64,000 nt of DNA from Staphylotrichum longicolle (lineage: Eukaryota > Ascomycota > Sordariomycetes > Sordariales > Chaetomiaceae). The notes under the pieces are model-generated. The model searched no databases. It saw nothing but the letters and a program-made list of their open reading frames with translations, and was not told the DNA's origin. The stretch lies in contig JAHCVI010000001.1 in the NCBI GenBank assembly GCA_019096155.1, positions 10,168,001 through 10,232,000 on the forward strand, in the 5' to 3' direction. Below are positions 55,513 through 64,000 of the stretch, piece by piece (positions within the stretch are counted from its first letter, which is position 1; each line of letters begins with the position of its first letter). The position numbers were made by a program, and so were the translations under genes.

Positions 55513-58500
55513 TCAATCTCCGTTTGGAGGCGTTGCAGCGCCCTGCTGCAACAATGCAGCCTTGACAGTCGACTCCATCTCGCTCGATGTCATCTCAACC
55601 GTGCTCCAACCCGTCACCTTGTTAGCCAGCTCGAGCTTCTTCTCGCACGCCTTGTAGACGAGCTCTTCGACTGTGCCTTCGCTGATCAGCCGGATGATCT
55701 CGACTGGCCGCGTCTGCCCAAGCCGATGCGCCCGGTTCTCGGCTTGAATATCGTCCTGCGGGTTGTCTGACTGATCAAAGATGATGACCTTGTTGGCCGC
55801 TGTCAAGTTGATACCCGTGCCTCCAGAACCCGTCGTCAGGAGGAATACGGGAATCGACTCGTCGGCATTGAACTCGTTGATCAGCTCCTGCCGTGCACTG
55901 ACATCGGTATTTCCTTGCAGTGACAAATACTCGATGCCTTCCGATGCGAGACACTCTCCGAGGATTTCGATAACCTTGGCGAATCTGGTGAAGACGAGTG
56001 CGCGGTCCCCGTTCGCTTGGTAACCCCTGATCAGCTCGAGAAGAGACTTGACTTTGGCGCAGTCCATCCACGAGTCCTCTGGGAGGTCGTAGTTCCGGAT
56101 GCACTTGTAGTCCCGGCACCAGAGATGCAGCTCAAAGTCGGACAGAGCCTTGAGCTCGTTGATCAGATGGTCCAATCTCGGCTGCTTCAGCTCCGACTGC
56201 GGGACCTTCTTCATCAAGATCTCAGCGATCTTTTCGACATCGCGGTCCTTGAAAAACCGTCGGAAAAGCTGCGGGTGAATGGATGCTTTCCGCAGCTGGA
56301 TCCAAACGTTATTGGTATCGTTGTCCCGGCCTTCTTTGGCAGAGGCGGCCTCCTGAGAGTCCGACTTCCTGAATCGCCTCTCGTAGTCGCGGTAAATCGC
56401 CTCCTGAACCGAATCCATCTTGCAGGTGACGACTCTGGTTGTCTTGGGCGGCAGGTCCTGAAGCACCTGCTCTTTTCTCCGCTGAAGAATAAAGGGCTCC
56501 AAGATAGTCCGAGCGCGGCCAACACGCTCGCTATGCAGCAGCGCTCCCTTGGAAACAGCGGTCAGGGAGACTTTTTGGTTAAACAGTGCTTCCAGATTCT
56601 CGAAATGGGCTTGGAAGAGATTCGGCTCGACAAACTGAAGCAGTGCAATCATCTCCATGAGATTATTTTGAACCGGAGTTCCCGACAAGACCAGCCGCCA
56701 AGTGGCCGTGATGCGAAGAAGATCTCTGTACAGCTTCGTCTTTGGGTTTTTCATCTTGTGGCCCTCATCGAACACGGCTACCATCGGGCGGATATGGCGA
56801 AGGTTGGAAATGTCATCGTTTCTCGAGAGCTGCGAGTACGAAGTAAGAACGACATGGTGGCGCGACGGGTCTTCTTGGATGTCGTAGGCAATCTCGTCTC
56901 GGATCGATTGACTGCCCTGGTAGAGGGTGACGTTGAGCTTCGGAGCAAACCTCTCAAATTCCGCAGCCCAATTCGCCAAGGTGGACGGCGGAACGACAAT
57001 GATGTTTGGCCACGGACGATCCCTATCGCCGCCGTTGCTCTCCCAGTCCTCGACAATCGCACACATGAGCGAAATGACCTGGCATGTCTTGCCAAGACCC
57101 ATGTCGTCGGCTAAGATACTGCCATACTGGTTCTTATACAGCAGGTATAGCCAATTGAGGCCGTATACCTGGAAGGGCTTCATCACGCAGCCCTCCATGA
57201 GTCTCGGTTGGCGCAAAGGCACCTCGGTCAGTTTCGCCGAGTCTTCGACGCTGATTGGAGTCATCGGGTTGCCGTCGTCCGATTTTTGGTCGTTTCGAAG
57301 CTGGCCTGTCTGGTCCAGATTCCACTTTGAAGTTGTCGCCTTCAGCGTTTCGGCTTGTCTTTCGCACTCTGCGATAATGTGATCAATGTCATCGAGGGCG
57401 CGAGCATAGCTCCTGACGGCCGAGACGATTTCGTCCCCAATTGAAACCTTGGCTGACTTCTTGCCCCGTTTCTTCTGGGAGAGGGTTACGTTTCGAGCCT
57501 CAGCCAAGTCGACAAACGGCTGGCGCGAGACCATGTGCTTCGCGCTGTCCTCTTTGACATTGGCAATGGCGACAAGCTGCATGACATCGCAAGTATTCAA
57601 GTAGTTGAGAACCCGTTCGTCGAATGAATCCTCTTCCGCATCTTCTTCCTCAGCCTCCACCGGGGAGGAATCGCGACGCGAAGCCGCCTTTGGCTGCTTG
57701 TAACCGTCATCCGCGTCGTCGTCGTCGTCGCTAACGAGGTCAATTAGTTGAGGCCGTGGTGCCGAACTCTGGCTAAGCTGAGGCGCAGAGCTCGCAGGGC
57801 TGGTCGCACGCGGACGGCGGCCTTGTACTAGTCGTCGACGGGCCGGCTTCGGCTTTGGAGGCGAAAGCTGCCGTAGCGATTCGAAGGTCTCCTGCGAGGA
57901 GGAAGGAGAAAGCGACACCCAATCCTTCTGTAAAACGTAGGAGTTTTCAGGGCTTGTCACAGAACTGGTAGCGGCAGATTTGGAATCCTGTGTTTGAAAG
58001 TTAGCAAGATTATGAATTAGAGGTTACCAGGAAGGCCCAGAAGCAAAACGTACTGTCTTCCCGCCACGTTGTTGAGCGGCAGTCGCGCTATTCGTCGTCG
58101 TCGTCGGCTCCTTAGGCCGAAACGAGGAAGGGCGAATATCGCCTCTGGAGGGTTGGAGGTCGTCATCTGACGAATCCCCGCCTGCGTAGATGGGCGCATC
58201 AAGCTCGTCATCCGATATCATGATGAACTCTCGTTTCGGTGCAGTCTTTTGTATCGGCAAGACCTGACGAGCAGGAGCCCTGAAGGTGGTACCGGCGGGA
58301 GCCATCAGGTTGGCAAGTCGACCGCCCCGTTGCTGAAGCGCTTGCGGTCGGAAAGGAGACGACGCGGGAACTTCGACGATCGATCGAGGGGACGAAGTCG
58401 CGACGGGAGGACGTGAGGAGGGCCTTTCAACAACCTGTGTCGGCTGCGTGAAGTAAGGCGACTGGGCTACAATTTCGTCCTCGTCCTCGTCACCCAGATT

Positions 58501-58542
58501 CAGTCGCCGGCGGCCGGCCGGCGGTGAAGAGGAGAATTCCAT
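55513..58542 (-). CDS. FUN30: SNF2-family chromatin remodeller, Fun30/SMARCAD1 type
   Basis: ATP-dependent nucleosome remodeller used in heterochromatin and DNA-end resection. Two exons, 58054-58542 and 55513-57987, with a 66-nt intron, give 987 aa. The N-terminal about 270 residues are disordered with acidic patches (VSDDDDDADDG) and a helical segment (RVLNYLNTCDVMQLV...) at the place where CUE or similar domains sit in this family. The ATPase has Walker A DDMGLGKT with Lys near 463, box II DEGH near 575, GTPVQNN, and the C-terminal lobe with LTTGSGGTGINL and ENRAHRLGQT. Helicase motifs are complete. Fun30 is favoured over other SNF2 types by overall layout and similarity; it shares a promoter with VMA21. 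Confidence 0.9.
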
Positions 58543-59257
58543 TGTTGAAGGCAGGGAACGCCGAAAGGCCGAGCAAAGGTGGTCAATTGAGTTGGCGTGA
58601 GTTCCTCAGAGCGAAAAGAATGGGCTGCTCCCAAGTTCGGCAGCCGAAAGACCTGGCTGGAAAGAATTGGTAGTTGACCACAAGACAAGGAAGTTATCAA
58701 AGATCAAAGAAGGGGTGATTGGTCAAGTGGAAGAAGAGAAAATACAGCCTCGAACGAGAACAAGGACCGCGTGCCTTGGTTCGTTTTCGAGTTCTCTTTG
58801 TTGGAAGGCGAGGTCTCGAGGTCGGAGACTGTGGTGAGGAGTTGAAGGGGGGAGAGAGGAATCCAGGCCAATCCGATTGCTGTTTTTTGTTGGCAAACGA
58901 CGCCAACAGGCCTGCTCAGCGCCCCACAACGCGTTTAATGGGAACTTCAGTGGGGCGACGCGACAAGGAAGCCGGCAGCAGCTGCACACGAAGACACGTG
59001 CTGAACGTTAGTCCATTTAACAACAGTGTCAAGCCTGCATGTCCATGTGCCTCACCAGCCAACCAAGACCGCCTCGTTCTCACCCACGAAACTCACAGCA
59101 TTGTTGACAAAACTTTGCATTGATTTGTCGTTCATATCTCTGATCAAGATTCGACGGTCCGTTTCTATCATCGCCTGCTGCCGCCCCTCGGAGCCAACAT
59201 CACATTCCATCACGCCCCATCACCCTTCACTTCTTCGACACTCAATCATCCCACACC
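58543..59257. promoter_or_regulatory. Divergent promoter region, FUN30 / VMA21
   Basis: 715 bp between two start codons. The VMA21 side is CA/TC-rich. No TATA box or repeat is recognised. Confidence 0.45.
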
Positions 59258-59804
59258 ATGGCCACCCGCAGGATCATTTCGCAGGAGAAGACCCTCCTCG
59301 AGAAAGACGACAGCATCGGCTCCAGCCCTGCAGCCCATGTCAAGTCCGACATTGCTCCTGCAGTCCCCACGTATGCACTACCTCTATCCCCCCTCAAAGC
59401 TCATCTCATCCCACTAACCCCCCTGTCTCTAGCTCCGTGATCATGAAACTCCTCGCCTTCACCCTCGGCATGATCGTGATCCCCATTGGCTCATACTTTG
59501 CCACAGTAGACACCGTCTTCAAGGGTACGTCCACTCTCCATCCCATCCTTTCCCCTTCCCCAATCTCACTCAGCACCTTTTCAACCCCCAACCTCAACCA
59601 TCAATCTTCAACCAGTCCATGCCCCATCAAGACACAAAAAAACACACCCCATACTGACCCTTGGCCTCAGGCAACTCAACCTACGCGGGTGCTCTCGCGG
59701 CCATCATGGCCAACGCAGTGCTGATCGGGTACATCTTCGTGGCGATGGCCGAGGACCAGTCCGAGCAGCTGGGACCGTCAAGAGAAGCCAAGAAGGACCG
59801 TTGA
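59258..59804 (+). CDS. VMA21: V-ATPase assembly factor Vma21
   Basis: Small ER membrane chaperone for assembly of the V0 sector of the vacuolar H+-ATPase. Three exons (59258-59370, 59433-59524, 59671-59804) give 112 aa. The N-terminus MATRRIISQEKTLLEKDDS is cytosolic; two membrane helices follow (VIMKLLAFTLGMIVIPIGSY and AGALAAIMANAVLIGYIFV), each in its own exon region. The C-terminus ends AKKDR, a KKXX di-lysine signal for retrieval to the ER, which is required in yeast Vma21. Length and the two-helix hairpin match the family. The second intron is long (146 nt) and CT-rich. Confidence 0.93.
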
Positions 59805-60679
59805 AAAGCAGGGAGGGGACGACTCGTAGTTCCAACTTTGCCCGACGGCGTATGTACATGCTTTGACTTTTGTAAACCCAACCAATCTTCTTATCATAGT
59901 TTTTCTCATCAACAACTTGAGGCGGCTTTCCTTGCTGTTACTCCACGAAGAAAGCACAGTGACGGCGCTTTCCGACTTGATCAGAATTTCCCTGTACGTG
60001 CCAAAAGGAAAAGTACGAACATCGATAGGTACGTAGATAGCTAACAATATTCTCCTGTTGAAGATGTATAAACGCTTCCGTCTTGTCCTCAGTCCATTAG
60101 GTCTAGGATACAGGAGTAGTGAATGCCCCTGAAGGAAACCAAACCCCCTTCCCGACTCGTAACTCGCCCACGCACTCGCAACCCAAATTGACAATAGGAA
60201 ATAGACAAGGAGAAACAGGCAGGTGACAGGCGCAGAGTCCAGAGCAAACAAAAGGTCGACGATACCCTCCAGAGAACCCATCTCATTACGTTCATCATGA
60301 ACCGCATAAACACAACCCATCGCATCACAAGCCCATAAACCGTTTGATACCCACATGTATGTTCAGGAGACATTCATCCCTCCCCCCCGACCTGCTCACA
60401 GTTCCACAAAACAGCCAGACAGAAAGAGAATCTCGCTAATGAGTGTGTCCAATGTCCCTCTCCCGTGTGCCTCCCGCTCCTGCCACCGAGTCCCAGCCCA
60501 AGCGAACAAGAGGACGTCTCCATTCCTCGTATACAGCCATCCCACCCACAGTTCCCAAGCAGCCCCGCTGACGGGCCCAGCGAGAGTTTTTTCGTCATCG
60601 GAAAATAAGGGTATCGAAACAACAAAAACAAAGAGAATCGAAGTTTGGTATGGGTCGGCTTCCAGATCAAGAATCAGCA
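59805..60679. other. Convergent 3' intergenic region
   Basis: 875 bp between the stops of VMA21 (+) and the DUF2406 gene (-). It contains only short featureless open frames. Confidence 0.4.
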
Positions 60680-62118
60680 CTACCCATTCTTGCTGAAACG
60701 TCGTGAAAACCAGCTCTTTCGCTTCTCCAGTTGGGCCGGTCGCATCTGCTGGCCTTGATTGGCGGAGACTGGCTTCCTCAAGACCGGCGCTGCGTCTTTG
60801 TGAGGGACTGGCGGGGCAGGGCTGGCATAGCTCGACTCCCCGGAAACCTGGTAGTTGTTGAACCCTCCGTTGCTGCCGTTCATGCCGGGGTTCGGCATGC
60901 CCACTGTAAATGTCGGTGACTGATACGTCGGACTCGAGTTAAAGCCGATGCCGTAGTCGTTCGATGGTTCGGGCTGCCGTCGCGGTATGGTCTGCACGCG
61001 CTCGATCGAGCTGTTGTCGCTGCTGGTCGGGTCGGTCTGATAGCCCGCCGGTTCCCCCGAGGAACCACTCCCAGACGCAGTGGTGACCGTCTCGTAGGAC
61101 CGATGATTGTTCGAGAAGGGATAGTCCTGGGCGCCTTGCTGTCGGTAGGAAGAGCCGTACTGCGGTTCGGAGGCCATTCTAGGAAAACCTCGTCGTCCAT
61201 TTTGTGGCGGCGGCCCATAACCGCCATAGCCGCCCTGTTGGTCGTAGTAGGCGTCGCGTTGTCCCATTCTCAGATCCTGTTGGCTACCCTCACCACGGTT
61301 GGCATACATCGTCGAAGGCGGGCGGCTTCCATAATAGCTGTCATGTCCGAATCGACCGCCATTTGCATCTGTTCGCAACACGTTAGCGTCGTCTCGCGTG
61401 CGCAGAGGCATGCGGAATTGCGTACTGCCGCCATAGTAACTAGAACGCCGGTTTGATCCCCAGGATGGGCCTTCAGTGTCTGTGGCGCCGCGCGTTAGCA
61501 AATGACCCTGCGTCGGGATCGCGGTGACATCGGCCGTACCTGCGCGTATTATGGACCTTCGGTTGCTGTACCCGCCATCAATTGCGGCCTCAAAGCTCCG
61601 AATCGTGTCCAGCGGGCGTTCCCATCTGTTGCGCGTCGGGTTTGAACGGTCGGGATCGGCTGTATATGGAGCGCAGATTAGCATTGCGCCGGGGTTTGCG
61701 ACAATGTCTTGGACCATACCAATTGGGTTTCCCAGGGCGTCCCTATGCTGAATGCTCCTCAAGGGGGCGAGCGAGGACTTGACGGTTGCGGCAACCTCAG
61801 CTGTGATGAAATTAGAAGCAGCGCAGGATGAGAGGTCCAGATGATTTGCTCACCGGGTTCTGCCTCCTGCATGGCCAGCGTCGGGTCCGCTTTGCTGTGC
61901 AGTCTTTTGGCTTCCTTTTCCGCAGATGTCTCATGCAAGTCGATCTTGTGGTTGTTGCCGGAGCCCTGGGACTTGTCTGACCTGAAACTAAAAGTTCTCG
62001 ACTTTCTGGGCCTCTGGCTCTGCCTCCGCTGCGAGGAGGACAGCTGAGACACCTGAGACGGGGTCTGCTGGAGTTGGTAAGGGGTGGTGGGTGGAGGATG
62101 GGTGTTTGTTATCGCCAT
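60680..62118 (-). CDS. DUF2406 family fungal protein
   Basis: Fungus-specific family of unknown function. The best model has five exons (61854-62118, 61720-61800, 61540-61659, 61426-61479, 60680-61368), 402 aa. The conserved N-terminal part reads RTFSFRSDKSQGS, NHKIDLHETSAEKEAKRL, SKADPTLAMQEAEP, then PLRSIQHRDALGNPI-ADPDRSNPTR, RWERPLDTIRSFEAAIDG. The rest is Gly/Ser/Tyr/Gln-rich and disordered, ending in a basic KRKSWFSRRFSKNG. Three of the four introns (61660-61719, 61480-61539, 61369-61425; 60, 60 and 57 nt) are multiples of three and free of stops; two of them have a textbook GCTAAC branch site and all three end in ACAG. If retained, they would add 59 residues. Only the first is demanded by family alignment from memory. 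Confidence 0.82.
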
Positions 62119-64000
62119 CTTGTCAGCTGGGGAGGGACAACAACTTTATCTCGTCGTCGTGGGGCCGGGGTAGGCGGAGACGCGATGGGTCAACCTGGTT
62201 GTACCCTTGCTGCTAAACAAGTGATCACAACCTGTTGGATCCAACGAGCTGACGATTGTGATCCAAACTGGGGAATAAAAGTGGACTGGCTGGGGGATGG
62301 CCGGATGTCGAGAGATTGCCCTGTCTGTTTTGGTGGATTCTGCAGGGCCACAGACCCACACGAGGTGTTGCAGGTGTCTGGAATAAGCAGCGGGCAGTGG
62401 GATGTCTCTTGAGGTGTCGGGTGTGATCGCGGTCGATCGTAGCCTTAAGTAAAAAGATGGTAGAGAGGAACGGGTAACCAGACAGGTGGTTTGTCGGGTG
62501 ACTCGGTGGGTATTCTTCTTCAACGAAGGGGTGTTTGTGGTGGGTGCGCAGAAGAGGCAGGGGAATTGGAAGGCGTTATGGTGCGACTGGCAGCGCCTTT
62601 CAGGTCCACGGGTGGCTGAGTCCACGGGTCTTGGCGCGGTCTTTTGCACCGTCGGCACTCGGCAGCGCTCTCACGGTGCCCCGAGCTTCCAGCTTTGCTG
62701 AGTGTCTGACCGGCTCAGGCAGGCGCTCGAATTTGCTGCAGGGGTCGAGAAGGAGCCACCACTGCAACCCCAGAGCAGCGCCTTGTGGAGACCGCGCTAG
62801 GGCCCGACAGCGGTTTGTGTGGGTTTGGGACAGCCTGCCTGGGCAGCGGAAAGCTCACTGACGTCAGCGCCTCTGTCCGCGCTGATTTAAGATCAAACCA
62901 CCGCGTCAGCTCGAGAAAACGCCTTCGTCAGTTGCGTTGTCGGTAATCCCTTTCTTTCTCCCCTTTTCTGGTGACAGGCCTGCGAGTTCAGAGGTAAGGC
63001 TTGGGCCGGAACCTCTCGTCGAATGACCGTTGTCAGTGGTGAGATAAATTGGGGGTGCGCTGAATACGAGGTCTTGTCTCCGTTGCGGGAAAGGCGGCCC
63101 TGCATGTGCAGTGCAGGAGTTTGGCACTAAAATGGTCCCTGACTGACGTGCCAGCGTTGTGGGCAAAGCGCAGGACTGCGAGTGAGATGGGAAGATGACT
63201 CGGGCTTATGGGACGCGAAGAGAATTATATCGTGATGAATACGACGCGGACGAGGAGCCCGAAAACAACAATGGGCGCTAAACGGAGGGAGGGAAATGGA
63301 AAGACAACGACTCGTGGATCCACAATGAAACGAAGGTCTCGAATGCAACGATAACGATAGGGGCCCACAACAGAGCGCCCTGATGCCGAAGGGTTTCAAC
63401 CGAAAGAAACGGGATCAAAGTGTGTCGTGGGCAGCCGTGTTCTTAAGCATGATTCGGTTTCCGGATGCAGCTGGCAACACGCTAGGGCGGCTGGGAAGGT
63501 GGCACGGAGCTGCAAGGCGAGGATGATTTCAGGCCTGTTTTGATTTGCCGCTTGCGGTGCAACTCGCTCCTTTTTTCGGCGTCGTCAGCTACGGAGAGGG
63601 CAAACGACCTTCCAACACGAGTTGGCGATGGACAGGAGAATGGTGCAACATACGCGGACGATCCACCTGCAAATCGCGGGGGCACATCCATCGCGGGTGC
63701 CTTGCTGGCCCTCCAATCCACGAACCCAAGACGTTGGGGTGGCGATTGGGTCCACGATCTGCTGGGCGGATCATCTGCGTGGCCCAGAGCCAGAACAGGC
63801 TGGGGGTGGCTGCTTAGACGCAGGCGTTGCGGTATCAATGCAGATTGCAACCCGTAACTTACGGAAGCATCGGCTTTTGGCGCAAGAAAACCATCGAAGT
63901 GACAAAATCGATCAACTTGAGCGGTGCTCTGGCTACGTCTAGGGGCTTCCCTTGCTTATGATCACCATGAATCTGTCGTTCTTTTGCAAAGATTTGCCGC
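62119..64000. other. Gene-free right end, upstream of DUF2406
   Basis: 1.9 kb holding the DUF2406 promoter side. Open frames on both strands are short and show no domains, signal peptide or codon bias like the genes nearby. A gene could begin beyond the window. Confidence 0.4.

Noticed and set aside
5..63990. Transposon, RIP-mutated repeat, CRISPR array or biosynthetic cluster
   Set aside because: I saw no long terminal or inverted repeats, transposase or reverse transcriptase frames, AT-skewed block, spaced direct repeats, or polyketide/peptide synthase genes.

Overview
This is nuclear DNA from a filamentous ascomycete (Pezizomycotina, most plausibly a Sordariomycete). The evidence is many short introns of about 50-80 nt with GT...AG ends and GCTAAC-type branch points, a GC-rich coding bias, and single genes with fungal-type architecture (palC, a MOB2-like gene, Zn2Cys6 regulator, DUF2406, MNR2/ALR-type CorA, VMA21). 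The order or genus is inference. There are no bacterial features, no CRISPR, no rRNA and no intact transposon; I found no tRNA by eye.

I support 25 protein genes, most rebuilt exon by exon with the phase checked. Left part (0-28 kb): a TUG/ASPSCR1-like UBX gene with a disturbed 3' frame (-), proteasome beta-3 (+), SERCA Ca2+-ATPase (-), tubulin cofactor A (+), THO subunit 7 (-), elongin A (+), NEDD8 (-), prohibitin-2 (-), CstF-64/Rna15 (+), an MNR2-type Mg2+ transporter (-), a DUF3237 protein (+), a MOB2-like kinase activator (-), LEO1 (+) and palC (-). These are core genes, often in divergent pairs sharing 0.45-1.3 kb promoters.

Middle (28-47.5 kb): ALG6 (+), a membrane-anchored cupredoxin with a His-rich tail lying in two long gene-free stretches (+), SURF4/Erv29 (+), a Zn2Cys6 transcription factor (-), ERB1 (+), a secreted SGNH/GDSL hydrolase (-) and a low-complexity hypothetical gene (-) next to a 17-bp minisatellite. 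Right part (47.5-64 kb): a gene desert of about 4.7 kb, a patatin-domain protein that has lost both catalytic dyad positions (-), the FUN30-type remodeller (-), VMA21 (+) and a DUF2406 gene (-) with three stop-free introns whose lengths are multiples of three.

The genes form no single pathway and no secondary-metabolite cluster is visible. Several fall into shared processes: ER and secretory function (SERCA, ALG6, SURF4, VMA21), transcription and chromatin (elongin A, LEO1, THOC7, FUN30, CstF-64), and ubiquitin-like or proteasome biology (UBX, PUP3, NEDD8). The items most worth a second look are the catalytically degenerate patatin protein, the cupredoxin/His-tail membrane protein, the phase-neutral introns of the DUF2406 gene, and the UBX frameshift. 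None of these amounts to a proven new system.
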